DNA of 64,000 nt from CAVVZJ01 sp963752755 (GTDB lineage: Bacteria; Planctomycetota; Planctomycetia; Isosphaerales; Isosphaeraceae). Of this stretch, positions 43,570 through 54,598 are shown one piece after another (within the stretch, counting starts at the first letter, position 1; every line of letters starts with the position of its first letter). Made by a program: the position numbers and the translations under genes. The notes beneath the pieces were generated by a model. That model did not search any database and was not told where the DNA came from. It worked only from the letters and a program-made list of their open reading frames with translations. The stretch covers positions 186,001 to 250,000 of the forward strand of contig CAVVZJ010000014.1 of the NCBI GenBank assembly GCA_963752755.1. Direction: 5' to 3'.

Positions 43570-44733
43570 ATGAGCCAGTCCTACCAAGGCTACCACCACG
43601 AAACCGGCCAGCCCATCCGCCTGACCCTTGACGACGCCGGCCGGCGGATCGCGTCGGTCGAGACGATCGGCGAGGCCGCGTTGACCGGCGATGCCCCCGT
43701 CCTCGCCCCGGCCCTCTGGGACATCCAGGTCAACGGCTACCACGGCGTCTCGTTCTCCGACCCGAGCTTGACCGTCGATCAGGTCCGCGCCGTCGCCGAG
43801 CAGATGCGGCTCACGAACGTCGCCCGCTTCTGCCCGACGCTCATCACGGCCCTGCCCGACGCGATGCTGCACGGCGTCCGCACGATCGCCGCGGCCTGCG
43901 AGGCCGACCCGCTCGTCCGGGCGATGGTCCTGGGCATCCACCTGGAAGGCCCGTCGATCTCCGAGCGCGACGGCTACCGAGGCGCCCACCCGATCGAGGC
44001 CGTCCGCGATCCGGCCTGGGACGAGTTCGAACGCCTTCAGGAGGCCTCCGGCGGTCGGGTCGTCCTCATCACGCTTGCCCCGGAACGCGACGGCTCGATC
44101 GACTTCATCCGCAAGGCGACCGCCTCCGGCGTCGCGATCGCCCTCGGCCACACCGCCGCCGACGGCCCCACGATCCGCGCCGCCGTCGAGGCCGGCGCCC
44201 GTCTCAGCACTCACCTCGGCAACGGCATCGCCGACCCTCAGCCTCGTCATCCGAACCCGATCTGGGAGCAAGGCGCCGAGGACCGCCTGTTTGCCTCGTT
44301 CATTGCCGACCTCGACCACCTCCACCCGTCCGCCCTCAAGGTCCTCGGGCGAGCAAAAGGGGTCGATCGCACGATCTTCGTCAGCGACGTCTCCCCGCTC
44401 GCCGGCTGCCAGCCGGGGCGTTACGGGAGTTGGGAAGTGACCGAGACGGGCCGCGTCGTCGTCGCCGGCACCCCGTACCTCGCCGGCGCGGCCTGCGGCC
44501 TCCAGACCTGCCTGGAGCGCGTCGCCCCGCTCCTCGGCTGGGGACCTCGGGATCTGATCCGCGCCGCGGTCCTCAACCCCGCCCGATTGCTCGGCCGGAC
44601 CCCACCGACTTTCGAACCGGGCCAGCCGGCCAACCTGCTCCAGATCCGGACCACGGACGACCCGGCGCGGCCGGTCGCCTTCGGCTCGTACCTGATCGAA
44701 GGGGAGGCGAGCGATGACTGGCAGCGTCGCTGA
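43570..44733 (+). CDS. N-acetylglucosamine-6-phosphate deacetylase-like amidohydrolase
   Basis: A 387-residue metal-dependent amidohydrolase. PALWDIQVNGYHGVSFSDPS is the family's first strand with the His near the metal site, GIHLEGPSISERDGYRGAHP the second, ALGHTAADGPTIRAAVEAGA and STHLGNGIAD supply metal-binding His residues, and FVSDVSPLAGCQPGRY has the catalytic Asp. It matches the NagA group, although the first motif differs from the usual DxHxHG, so the substrate may be a different N-acetyl sugar or related amide. Confidence 0.8.
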   Translation: MSQSYQGYHHETGQPIRLTLDDAGRRIASVETIGEAALTGDAPVLAPALWDIQVNGYHGVSFSDPSLTVDQVRAVAEQMRLTNVARFCPTLITALPDAMLHGVRTIAAACEADPLVRAMVLGIHLEGPSISERDGYRGAHPIEAVRDPAWDEFERLQEASGGRVVLITLAPERDGSIDFIRKATASGVAIALGHTAADGPTIRAAVEAGARLSTHLGNGIADPQPRHPNPIWEQGAEDRLFASFIADLDHLHPSALKVLGRAKGVDRTIFVSDVSPLAGCQPGRYGSWEVTETGRVVVAGTPYLAGAACGLQTCLERVAPLLGWGPRDLIRAAVLNPARLLGRTPPTFEPGQPANLLQIRTTDDPARPVAFGSYLIEGEASDDWQRR

Positions 44734-44744
44734 TCCTCCAATTT

Positions 44745-44813
44745 TGTAGGGTGGGCTCCGCCCACCGATCCCTCGACGAGGCCGGCGGATCGGTGGGCCA
44801 AGCTCACCCTACA
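44745..44813. repeat. 27-bp imperfect inverted repeat (TGTAGGGTGGGC type)
   Basis: Arms 44745-44771 and 44787-44813 pair with three mismatches around a 15-base loop. It starts 12 bases after the NagA-like gene, between it and the convergent oxidoreductase gene. Could terminate transcription on both strands, or be a small mobile hairpin. Confidence 0.8.
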
Positions 44814-44828
44814 ACGATCAATCCAAGG

Positions 44829-46335
44829 TCAGGCCTTCTTGGCGGGGTCCTCGCCGTTGACCCAGTCGCCTTCGAGCTTCTGGTAGCCGGGTGGGTTGAG
44901 CAAGGAGCCCTCGTCGCCGGCGTGCCAGCCCTGGACGTGGACGGGCTTCTCGCGGTTGTGGCTCATCTTCTCCCACTTGTTGGACCAGGACTCGTCGGCC
45001 GAGGTGACCGCGCCGTCGGCCTTGTTGAAGAAGAGGGCCTTGCCTTCGCGGTAGGACTGGACGCCCATGTTCACCGTGGCGATCGCGGCGTAGCCGAGCG
45101 AGGCGGGGCAGAGGGTCTCCTGGTTGTCGGAGCGGATGCAGCCGATGAAGTGGTCCCAGAGGGCGCGGGTGTCGTCGCGGGGCTGCTCGGGCTTGAACTC
45201 CTCGCCGCCTTCGCCGGTGTTGGCTCCCGGAGGGGCGGGGCGGCCGTCGATCTTCTGGGCGGCGATGCGGAAGCCGTCCTGGGGACGGCCGCCGAAGCGG
45301 ATCGTGCCGAGGTGGCCGCGGATCATCTCGCCGAGCTGGACGTCGTTGCACATCGTCGCCGAGATCAGGACCTGGCAGCCCTCGTCGTAGTCGGCAACGA
45401 CCGTCGCCACGTCCGGCACGTCGCGGCCGTCATACTCCATGTACAGGCCGCCGCCGCCGACCACCCGGCGCGGGAAGGTCACGCCCATCGCCTGGAGCGG
45501 TGTGGGTGAGCTGGTGGACGAACAGGTCGGTGTACATGCCGCCGCCGAAGTCCCAGTAGCAACGCCACTGGGCGTAGCGGGCGCGGTTGAACGGCTGCTC
45601 GGGGGCGAGGCCGAAGTCGGTGCCGAGGAACATCTTCCAATCGACGGTCTTGGGGTTCATGTCCTCGGTCAGCGGGTAGTACCGCCACTGGCCGACGTTG
45701 CTGTTGCGGTAGTAGCTGGTCTGGCCTTGCATGACCTTGCCGATCTTGCCGCCGGCGATCATCTCGTGGGCCATCTTCCAGCGCGGGTCGGCGGTGGACT
45801 GGACGCCGACGGTCATGACCTTGCCCGTCTTCTTGACCGCCTCGGCCACCTGGCGGGCCTCGTCGATCGTGTGGGTCATCGGCTTCTCGCAATAGACGTT
45901 CTTGCCCGCGTTCAGGGCGTCGATCGTCTGGCGAGCGTGCCAGTGGTCGGGCGTCGCGATCACGCAGCCATCGACGTCCTTGCGGTCGAGCAGGCGGCGG
46001 TAATCCTTGGTGACGGCGTTCTTGTCGTTGACGTCCAGGCCGCACTTCTTGGCCGACGGATAGAGGCCGCGGCCGACCTTCTCGTTGCCGTCCCAGACGT
46101 CGGCGACGCCGACGATGTCGACCCCCTTGCCCTCCTTCTTCATATCAAGGAGGACCTTGATGTGAGCCTGGGCCCGGCCGCCGGGGCCGATCACGACGAA
46201 GTTGAGCCGGTCGTTGGCCCCGACGACGTTGCCGATGGCGGGGTGCGCGAACGTGCCCGAGGCCACCACCGCGCCGGCGGCCGCCCCGGTCGTGCCGAGG
46301 AACCCACGGCGCGTGATCGAGCGCTTGTCGGTCAT
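44829..46335 (-). CDS. Gfo/Idh/MocA oxidoreductase with Tat signal (frameshift)
   Basis: About 500 residues from the ATG at 46335, preceded by AGGAGAA. SITRRGFLGTTGAAAGAVVA is a twin-arginine signal. NFVVIGPGGRAQAHIKVLL is the nucleotide-binding start, ATPDHWHARQTIDALNAGKN and VYCEKPMTHT the family core, and WDFGGGMYTDLFVHQLTH the C-terminal active-site region. The frame changes near 45500; the remainder runs to 44829 (GGLYMEYDGRDVPDVATVVA onward). An exported sugar oxidoreductase typical of planctomycetes; substrate unknown. Confidence 0.85.
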
Positions 46336-46581
46336 CTGTTGATTCTCCTGGCTGGTACAGACGAGGCCCGGCCCGCCATTCGGGACGGCCCCTGGCCCCC
46401 AAAGTCCCTTCATACTGCCCGCGAACCGGTCCCCGTTGCAACCATCTTGTCGGCCCTGACCTGCCATTTTCCACCCTCGGCCTGCGCGACTCCCCTCCGT
46501 GCTACACTTCTCCTGACGCGATCGCCTACAACAACCCTCGACCGACTCCCCGAACCCGAGCCGTTCCCGAGGGACCTCCCC

Positions 46582-47094
46582 ATGCAGTACATCAAGGAAT
46601 CGCGGATCGCCGCCCCGCCCCACGACGTCTTTGCCTTCCACGAGAGCCCCGGCGCCCTCGAACGGCTCACGCCCCCCGGCCAGAACGTCCGCCTCGAACA
46701 GGGCGGCGACTCCCTCCGGCCGGGCAGCCGGGTCGTGCTCCGGATCGGCCTCGGCCCCTTCCCCGTCCGCTGGGTCGCCGTCCATACCGAGTACGAACCT
46801 CCCCACCTCTTCGCCGACCGCCAGGAAGCCGGACCCTTCGCCTCCTGGTATCACCGCCACCGCTTCCTCGACGACGGCCAAGGAGGCACCCTGCTCCGCG
46901 ACGAGGTCACGTTCGATCCGCCCCTCGGACTCCTCGGTCGCTGGCTCGGCGGCTGGTGGCTCCGTCGGATGCTCGGTCAGATGTTCGACTATCGTCATGA
47001 AGAAACCCGCCGGATCGTCGAGGCCCACGACTTCGACCGCACCGGCTCAAATCCTGACTCCACCGAAACTTCCTCTCCGACACAGGTCCGCTGA
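46582..47094 (+). CDS. SRPBCC (START-like) family protein
   Basis: A 170-residue ligand-binding or cyclase-like protein. MQYIKESRIAAPPHDVFAFH is the typical first strand and helix, followed by ERLTPPGQNVRLE, a central antiparallel sheet and the C-terminal helix GWWLRRMLGQMFDYRHEETR. Members such as the ligand-binding SRPBCC proteins are often encoded near sugar-nucleotide or stress genes; this one is divergent from the oxidoreductase gene. No enzymatic residues can be assigned. Confidence 0.8.
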   Translation: MQYIKESRIAAPPHDVFAFHESPGALERLTPPGQNVRLEQGGDSLRPGSRVVLRIGLGPFPVRWVAVHTEYEPPHLFADRQEAGPFASWYHRHRFLDDGQGGTLLRDEVTFDPPLGLLGRWLGGWWLRRMLGQMFDYRHEETRRIVEAHDFDRTGSNPDSTETSSPTQVR

Positions 47095-47897
47095 TGCGGT
47101 CCGGTTCGACCCCGGCTTTGTAGGACAGCCAGACACACACCCCGGCTGTCCCCCAGGAGACACCAGACGGTATCCGCGGGCTCAGGGATCAGAAGTCTCC
47201 CCGGCAAGGTGCCGAGATGCCTGCTGGAACGCGGCGTTCCGGACGGCTTCGCGGCCCCAGGCCCGACGTGGCAAGCGCTTTCTTTGACGGCTCCCAGGCG
47301 GTCGGGACGCCGCGAAGACGCTCGGGCGACGCGCCGGCGACGCACCCGGGATGTCTGCGAAACGCCGGAAGGACGCTTCCGATCGCACCAGGACCGACAG
47401 CACAAATCCTTGTTTTTCAGTGAGTTACCATGGCCGCTTTACCCATTTTGAAGTTCGTTCGGCGCCCGAGGCGCTGCGGCATCGCAACGCCGCCGCAAGC
47501 GATGGTCGGGTCGGGACAAGAACCGGATTGCCAGAGAACAGCGTTAATTATAGCACACGATCAGGAAAAGGACTGGTTGCTTTCTATTGGGAAGGAAACC
47601 ACGAGGAGACGATGCCGGGCGAACAAGATGGAGGGCGAATCCGTTAAGAAACTGTCATCTCAGGCGTTTTCCTGCTGGACCCATCTCCAGCAACCCGATA
47701 TAATGCATGCACGCAATCTAAACGTAACCCTGGGAGCCGCCAGGGCGACTTTCGCGACGGGAAGTCGGCTGTTGGAGCCCGGTCAGGGAGTGATACAATG
47801 AGACAGGCAAGTCGCGTGGCGGAGAGGCCCGGGAGTTCCGCCGGGCCGTCGTTCCCCGGCCCCGACCGATGCGCGACGGGCCCCGGGCCATCGGACC
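47095..47897. other. about 800 bases without a supported gene
   Basis: Several short frames overlap here, but none shows protein-like composition over its length. The part 47530-47720 is less GC-rich than its surroundings. No inverted repeat or attC-like sequence was recognised. Confidence 0.4.
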
Positions 47898-48892
47898 ATG
47901 TCCTCGACCATCCGTTGTCCCCACTGCCAGGTGGTTCTGAATATCCCGCCGGAGGCGGGTCCTCGCCGACTGAAATGTCCGAAGTGCGGGGCGAAGTTCC
48001 ATGCGCAGCCCGGCCAGCCGCCCGCTTCGACGCCGGGTGTCGCGATGGCCGGTCCGGCGTCCTCGATGCTGCCCGGGCCCGAAACCGAAGCCTGAGGCCG
48101 GTCACGGGCAGGAGACCATCCCGTTCGCCCCTGGCGACCTTCGCGAGACGTTTGACATCCCGCTGCTGATGGACGATGAGGCTCAGGCTCCGCCGCCCCG
48201 GGCTTCCGCCGCCTCGCTCTTTGCTGACGAGAGGCCGTCCGCGCAGCGTTCCACGTCCGACGCCGAGGCCCGCCGCTGGGCCCAATCTTGCCCGAGCTGC
48301 GAGGCCCTCGTCCCGCAGGGGCAATCGCTCTGCCAGAACTGCGGCCATGACCTCGAATCCGGCGAGAGCCTCGACGTCGAGGAGTTCTTCGACGAGTCCC
48401 CGGGACCGGCCCCGTCGCCCCCGACACCGATCAGCGTCTCGGTGATCGGCAGCGCCACCTTGATGGTGAGCGTCGTGCTGCTCGATTCTCTCCCTGGTCA
48501 AGCACGGCGACGGCATCGGTGGCCTGGCGCTGGCGACAATCTGCGGATTCGGGGCGTTCGCCTCGATCCAGTTCCTGCTCGGACGCTCGGCGCGGCCCCT
48601 GATCGTGGCCTTGATCCTGGGCGGCCTCATCAACATCATCGGGATGATCGTCCTGCCGGTTTACCAGGCCAACCAGGGGTTGGCGATCGAGCCGGGCGCC
48701 GTCGCGGAGGTGGGCGATGACGAGCTGCCTGCCATCCCGAACCTGATGGAGCGGCTCGACACCACCAAGATCCAGTGGGGGGCCGTGCTCCTGATCCTTG
48801 ATACCGGCGTCATCATCTTCCTGACCACCGGCGTCGTCGGCCGCCACTTCGCGAGCCGACGGCTGGAGTCGGTGACGCCGCTTGAACTCTGA
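47898..48892 (+). CDS. zinc-ribbon membrane protein (two frameshifts)
   Basis: About 330 residues. The ATG at 47898 gives MSSTIRCPHCQVVLNIPPEA and KCPKCGAKFHAQP, an MJ0042-type zinc finger with four Cys. After a frame change near 48085 a second ribbon appears (SCPSCEALVPQGQSLCQNCG). After another near 48490 there are three or four hydrophobic helices (SARPLIVALILGGLINIIGM, GAVLLILDTGVIIFLTTGVV). Proteins of this plan are common in planctomycetes and have no defined function. Confidence 0.7.
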
Positions 48893-48976
48893 CGGGGGGG
48901 ATGGCCGGGTTGACGAGGCTTCGACGGGAGGGCTCGGCCCCTCCGACGAACGATTCGGGACCCCGGTGATTGCGGT

Positions 48977-50252
48977 TCAGGCGGTCGCCGCGTCGAGCGG
49001 GCTCCGCCAGATCGGCTGGACGGGGAAGAGGATGCGGGCGGCGTCGATCGCCGTGGAGGCCGACGACTCGACGCCGTCGTCCTCCAGACGCCCGGTCGAT
49101 GCCGGTGTGGCCCATCGCCAGCCGGGCGAAGGCGGCGGGGCTGAGCGTCAGGTGCCGCCGGCTCAGCTTGTCGGGCTCCAGCCGCGACTTCGGAGGCGCC
49201 ACCCGGATCAGCCAGCGCTCGTCGCCGACGGTCAGGCCCATCTCCAGCGGCAAGGCGACCCCCGACGTCCTCGCGCCGCTGCTCCAGGGCGGGCAGGATC
49301 GACCTTGAGGAAGCCGCCCACGTCCGGCACGTGGTACATCGAGCACTGCCCTTCCCACTCCTCGGCGTCCACGACCCGACCGCCCGACTCCCGGACGATC
49401 GCCATGGCCGGATGATCGACGGGGGCGTGCACGACGACCTCCGGATAGGCCCGCTCCAGCGCCTCGGCGCGGATGCGGCCCAGAAGGCACCTGCAGGGCA
49501 TGCGGATGACGCCGGGTCGGTGGCGATCTCCAGGACCCGGTGGTCCTTCACGAACGCGTAACCGCGGACCGCCTCGCCCTGGCAGGCGACCCAGATCACA
49601 TGGGCGTAGCGTCGCCCGATGATCCAGCGCCAGTAGTCTTCCGATCCGCACGACCGAGCCGGTCGTCGCGGCGTAACTGGCGGTCGTAGAGGTCCATCAG
49701 GTCGTTCAGCTCGACCTGCCGCCAGGGCCGGACGTGCCAGGCGCCGCCCTTGGCCTCGACCAGGCCGTCGCCGGTGGCCGGCAGGTTCCGGCTGGAGATC
49801 AGGCCGAAGGTCTGCCGGCCGCAGACGCCCCAGCCGATCGGGCGGTAATACTGGGGCATCGAGGTCGTCAGCGACTGGAGGACCGCCCCCGTCTCCCTCG
49901 CCCTGCGGTCGGCCAGGCGGACGAGGTTCTGGGCGAAGCCGAGGCCGCGGTACTCGGGCAGGGTGCCGACCCACATCACGCCGTTCATCGGCAGCGGGGC
50001 GGCGACGTAGCGGACCTGGCGCTCGGTCAGGTGGACGTGGCTGGCGATCCGGCCGTCCACCTTCACGAGCAACCGCTGATCGGGCCGGTAGGCCGGGTCG
50101 CTCAGGGCGCCCAGGAACGACTCACGGTCGGGGCCGTGGAAGACGTGCAGCAGCATCTGATAGACCGACTCATGGTCGGCTTCGGTGCCGAGGGTGTACT
50201 CGGCCGAGCCGCGTCGGAAAGGCAGGCGCTCGGCCGCGGGCGACGTGCTCAT
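48977..50252 (-). CDS. GNAT-family acetyltransferase, Eis-like (several frameshifts)
   Basis: About 425 codons from the ATG at 50252 (MSTSPAAERLPFRRGSAEYT). The first GNAT domain has MNGVMWVGTLPEYRGLGFAQ with the acetyl-CoA loop (R/Q-x-x-G-x-G/A type). The second half (RYAHVIWVACQGEAVRGYAF) and a C-terminal sterol-carrier-like region (RWLIRVAPPKSRLEPDKLSR) fit the Eis/two-GNAT arrangement. The frame changes near 49650, 49500, 49290 and 49090. The ending VQPIWRSPLDAATA is typical of this group, supporting the overall reconstruction. Confidence 0.7.
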
Positions 50253-50370
50253 CAATCGGGCTACCACGCATGGGGCACCCGCGCATTCGCTCGACCGGAC
50301 TGCTGGCCGAGCGGGTCGGACGCCGCTGGATCGTGTTATTGTAGGGGTGCAAAAGTCGTTTCGCCTCAAG

Positions 50371-52032
50371 CTAGTGGGAGAAGTCGGCGGATTTTTTTCC
50401 CGGCCGCCGGTTCAAACCGGGAAAGGTGCCCGGCACGACCCGCCGAAACGCCTCGCGAAGCCGACGTTCCGAGTGAAGGACCAGGGCATACTCCCGGCTC
50501 CGGCCACCGCGATTGCGGGCCAGGGCCGACCGGAGCCGTGTCGCGCTCCTCCTCCAGGCGGACGCCGTCTTCGCTCGACGGCCGACGCCAGCGCCTCGTT
50601 GCAGCGGCGGATCTCGAAGTAACGCGAGCGCGCTGGCGGTGCGTCTCCTGCGGTCCCGCGATCGCCCGGTGCTTGGCCTCGACCCAGGCTCGCAGGTCGT
50701 CGGAGATCGGTTCTTCCAGGTGGCGGTCGGGGTTGTAGGTCAGGTCGCGAATCTCCCTTTCGACCCGTCGGAGCGCCTCAGGACTGGCCGAGTCATCGGG
50801 CAAGGCCGAGCCAGAGGGTCATCGAGAGGGTCTGGAAGCCGGGCGGCGCGAACCCGAAGAAGCCGCGGAGGATCTCGTCGCCCAGCTCGTCATACTTCGC
50901 GCCGCCGATGCCGTGGACGAACAGGTCGCCCAGGAGCAAGCGGGCGAACATCGTGGTCGTCAAGGCCCGCGTCCGGAGGCGGACCCGCCGCGCCGGCAGT
51001 TCGCGAAGCACCTCGACGGCGCAGCAGGCTTCCCGATCGGGGGCCAGCGGGCAACTCGGCCAGCACTTCCTGCTCCCCGGCGATCCGCAGCTCGATCGAC
51101 CTGGGCAAGCTGCCGGGCCATCAAGCGGCCGACGGCGCGGCTCGCCGGCCCGCCAGACCCAGAACGGGGCTTCGAGCCAGTCTCCTTCGGCGTCCAGTTC
51201 GGGGACCGGATGGTTCTTGCTGCGGATGTGGTAGAGCCGGCGGTACCTGAGCAGGGCGTCGTTGTGGACCTGCCGGAACCTCGGCAGGTGCGCCAGCAGG
51301 TGCGAGGCGAACCAGCCGAACGCCTCCGTCTCGCAGACGGTGCTCAGCGGCACCTCCGCAGTTGGCGACCCCCCATTGCCGCTCGATCGCGGCCCGAGCC
51401 GCGGCGAACCGCAGGCCGATCCGGTCGGTCTTCGACGACACCGCGCTCGACCAAGGGCCAGAAGTCGTCGAGCAAGGGGTCGGCCACGAGGCCGCCGAGC
51501 ACGCTGCGAACCCGATCGGCGAAGCTGGCGAACTTCGCCGGATTGGCGACGGTCCAGTCTTCATAAGGGACCTCGCGGGCCCAGTCGTCGAAGTCGATCG
51601 CGCTGGGAACGCAGCGTCCCTTCCTCGACGGTCGGCACGCGGATCGAGGCCCACTTGGGCGTGTCGTTATCGACGATCAGGTTCAAGGCCACGCCCCGTT
51701 GCTCGCGGGCGAGGGCCGAGACCGCGAAGTTCTTGACCCAGACGCCCGGGTGGAACAGCTCGGGCTGGTGCCCCGTCACGATCCAGGGAGCCTGGAGATC
51801 CGGCTCCGTCGGCAGCCTCCAGTCCGAACCGCTTCAGATAGGCCCGCGAGGCCGCGAGGGCCTGCTGACGGGCGAGGGTCCGGAGCCGGCCGGCGCGTCG
51901 GCCCTGGAAGTCGTGGTCCCAGGCGTCGAGACGCGCGCGGTTGGTCGCGAGCAAGTCGCTCGACTCGCCCAGGGGCGGCACGGCCAGGACCCCGCCATCG
52001 CCGCTGGCGGCCCGGAGGCGATGCGGTTCCAT
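50371..52032 (-). CDS. conserved-looking protein of unknown function (multiple frameshifts)
   Basis: About 550 codons, assembled from segments in different frames. It starts at the ATG at 52032, which overlaps the stop of the glycosyltransferase gene (TGATG). Segments include LARQQALAASRAYLKRFGLE, then TGHQPELFHPGVWVKNFAVS with NLIVDNDTPK, then FGWFASHLLAHLPRFRQVHN and LLLGDLFVHGIGGAKYDELG, ending near PGTFPG. The GHQPELFHPG block is slightly reminiscent of BshC-type proteins, but I cannot assign a function. Coupling to a glycosyltransferase suggests a role in surface polysaccharide or a related conjugate. Confidence 0.55.
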
Positions 52033-52751
52033 CAGGCACAGCCCTCGACCACGTTCAAGCCGCTTCGCTCCATCGCCGCGCGGAAGACCGTCCGGTAGTG
52101 CCGGAGCCGATATTCGGCGTCGTCGAGCGCCCCGCCGAAGGCGCGCTTCTCGTCCAGGTAGATCAAGGGCACCGGCACCTCCACCACCGACATCCCGAGC
52201 GCCGCGGCCTGCACCCAGACTTCCAGCGGCATCGCGTAGCCGTGGTCGTGAATCGCGAACCGCCGGAGGGCCGAGGTCCGGTAGGCCTTGAAGCCGCAGA
52301 AGGCGTCGGTGAGGTTCAGATGCAGGCAATCATTGAGCCAGCGTGTCACCTCGACGTTGATCCGCCTTCGCTCGGGCGGCGGCACCTGCGACGGGTCGAA
52401 GACCTGGAGGTAGCGGCTGCCGGAGACGATGTCGGCGCGTTCCAGCGGCGCGGCGACCTCGGGGATCAGGCTGGGCTCGTGCTGGCCGTCGCAGTCGAGC
52501 GTCACCAGGCCGTCGTAACCGCCCTCGATCGCCCGCTGGAAGGCGCTGTCGAGGGCCGCGCCGTAGCCGCGGTTGGTCGGGATGGCGGATGACCTGAATC
52601 TGGGCGAACGTCGCGGAGCTGGTCCGGGTGTCCGGTCGGTCGAGCCGTCATCGACCACGAGGACGTCGCCGGCGTGCCGCAGGACCTCCGTGAGCACGGG
52701 CGCCAGGTGGGCCTCTTCGTTGTACACGGGGATGGCGGTGAGCAGTCGCAT
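52032..52751 (-). CDS. family 2 glycosyltransferase
   Basis: About 239 residues from the ATG at 52751. MRLLTAIPVYNEEAHLAPVL, VLVVDDGSTDRT and LVTLDCDGQHEPSLIPEV are the GT2 motifs for nucleotide-sugar and metal binding (DDGSTD, then DxDGQH). No transmembrane anchor, so a dolichol-phosphate-mannose-synthase-like or polyprenyl-sugar transferase is plausible. Between DGSTD and NRGYGAALDS the reading is locally disturbed, as if by two compensating indels near 52610. The downstream unknown gene overlaps it. Confidence 0.85.
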   Translation of the reverse strand: MRLLTAIPVYNEEAHLAPVLTEVLRHAGDVLVVDDGSTDRTPGPAPRRSPRFRSSAIPTNRGYGAALDSAFQRAIEGGYDGLVTLDCDGQHEPSLIPEVAAPLERADIVSGSRYLQVFDPSQVPPPERRRINVEVTRWLNDCLHLNLTDAFCGFKAYRTSALRRFAIHDHGYAMPLEVWVQAAALGMSVVEVPVPLIYLDEKRAFGGALDDAEYRLRHYRTVFRAAMERSGLNVVEGCA

Positions 52752-52957
52752 CAAGGTCGCAGTCCCACGGCTATTTGGCAGCGGGTCGGCCCGCCGTTGC
52801 GATCGTGGTCGGCGCATGAAGAGGCGACGAAGATTGCGTGGGCAACCCCCGGCGCCGTGCGGAATTGTAGGCAGAGGCGTCTTGAAGTCAACGAGCCCGC
52901 GACCCACCGAACGGGAGGCGTCGGTCGGCGGGTTGCGGGGGCCATCTTGACGGTGGT

Positions 52958-53650
52958 TCACTGGTCGGCGACCGGAACGAGCGTCACGTTGTCGATCCGG
53001 GTGACGATGTCCTGGAAGTCGTCGTTGGTCGAATACTCCCAGCCGATGAGGTAGCTGTTCGGGACGACTCGGCCGGTTTTGGGGTCGTGATAGGGGTAAA
53101 TCATCGCCTTGTAGGGCTGCGTCGCCAGTCGCGGGTTGAGCGCGGCGACGACCTCGGGCTGGCTATAGACGGCGTCCTTGAACTGGTCGTTGGCGATGTA
53201 GAGGCCGAAGGGGGCATCGCCGGGGTCGAATTTGGGAGAGCCTTCACGGAGCGGCGGCGGGAGGTTCTCGCCGGTCTCGATGTCGTGGCCACTGTTGCGG
53301 AACTGGTAGTTCCAGAGTTCCTTCGCCTGGGGCGACTTCGCATCGGGACCGGGAATGTAGTATCCTCCGCGAATGACCGCCGGCAGTCCCAGAGCCATCT
53401 CGGGCTGGAAGGTGACCGGTCCTGGCCCGGCCTTGCGGAAGAGGCTCGGCGTCTGCTCGGCGGTCGTCTTGACCGGGTTGAGCAGGTCGTCAAACATCTC
53501 CAGGCCATAGACCCCCTTGAGAATGGCGATCCAGTCTGGCTCGCTCGGCCCGTTCTGCACGGTCGGTTGCTTGGGCGTCTGAGCCGTGGCGGGCAGGGCG
53601 AGGGCGAGCCATGTCACGGCGGCGATCACGTGAGTTCGATCGGTTCTCAT
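52958..53650 (-). CDS. secreted protein of unknown function
   Basis: A 230-residue protein with a signal peptide (HVIAAVTWLALALPATAQTP). The mature part has LKGVYGLEMFDDLLNPVKTT, LPAVIRGGYYIPGPDAKSPQ and NSYLIGWEYSTNDDFQDIVT. It may be a beta-rich binding module of the kind found in planctomycete extracellular proteins. Only one gene long; it is divergent from the hydrolase gene at 53734. Confidence 0.6.
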   Translation of the reverse strand: MRTDRTHVIAAVTWLALALPATAQTPKQPTVQNGPSEPDWIAILKGVYGLEMFDDLLNPVKTTAEQTPSLFRKAGPGPVTFQPEMALGLPAVIRGGYYIPGPDAKSPQAKELWNYQFRNSGHDIETGENLPPPLREGSPKFDPGDAPFGLYIANDQFKDAVYSQPEVVAALNPRLATQPYKAMIYPYHDPKTGRVVPNSYLIGWEYSTNDDFQDIVTRIDNVTLVPVADQ

Positions 53651-53733
53651 GAGTCATTCCCGGCGTTGAGGACATCTTCGGAAGGCTCGACCGCGGCCCA
53701 ATCTACCAGCCTCCCCGGCCCGAGGGTACAACC

Positions 53734-54598
53734 ATGAGCCCCGCCGTCGTCGTGCTCGGTGCCTGTCTGCTCGACCCAGTTGCCCGAGGCTCCGCCGGGG
53801 CTGCGGGTGGATCTGGGAACGGCCACGCTCTTCGTACCCGAGGGATATCGTCCCGAGGACGGCCGATTCAACCTCGTGCTCCACCTCCACGGCGCGCCCG
53901 CGATCGTCGAGCAGGCTCTGGTCACGAACGGCTGGCCGGCGGCGCTGGTGATCTTCAACCGCAAGGGGCTTTCGTCCGTTTACTCCGGCCCGTTCTCCGA
54001 CCCGGCCCTCTTCCCGGGATTGCTCGACCAGCCGCTTCGCGCGATCGAGCAGGCCGGGCTGGCCGAGAAGGCACGGCTGGGGCGGGTCGTCGTCAGTGCC
54101 TTCAGCGCGGGGTTCGGGGGGGTGAGGGAGATGTTGAAGGTCCCCGAGCATTTCGAGCGGATCGACGCCATCGTGCTGGCGGATTCGCTCTACTGCGGCT
54201 ACGAAGGCGATCCCGAGGCGAAACGTCTGGACCCGACGAAGATGGCCGGCTTCCGGCGGTTTGCCCGCGAGGCCGCGGCGGGTCGCAAGGCGATGCTCGT
54301 CACGCACTCCGCGCTGATCCCCGAGGGCTACGCCAGCACGGCCGAGACGGCCGACGACCTGATCCGGACCGTCGGCGGCCATCCGGAGGCGACGCAGGCT
54401 GACTGGGGGGACGGCTGGACCCTGACCCGCCGCTTCCAGCGCGGCCGACTCGTCGTGCTCGGCTTCGCCGGCACGACCGGGCCGGACCACCTCCGCCACC
54501 TCCGCGGCCTCGACCGAATCTGGAAGGCGCTGCCGGACCCGTTCGCGACCGGCGCGAAGGAGACGGGCGACCGTCCCCGTTCAGCCGACGGACGTTGA
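53734..54598 (+). CDS. alpha/beta-hydrolase-like protein (one frameshift)
   Basis: About 288 codons. The ATG at 53734 begins a short signal-like segment (MSPAVVVLGACLLDP), then the frame changes near 53775 to VDLGTATLFVPEGYRPEDGR. FNLVLHLHGAPAIVEQALVT is the oxyanion strand and VVVSAFSAGFGGVREMLKVP holds the nucleophile Ser in the SAFSAG loop. GLDRIWKALPDPF closes the domain. Probably a secreted esterase or depolymerase-like enzyme. The 3' end overlaps the convergent YfhO-like gene by 18 bases. Confidence 0.65.
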
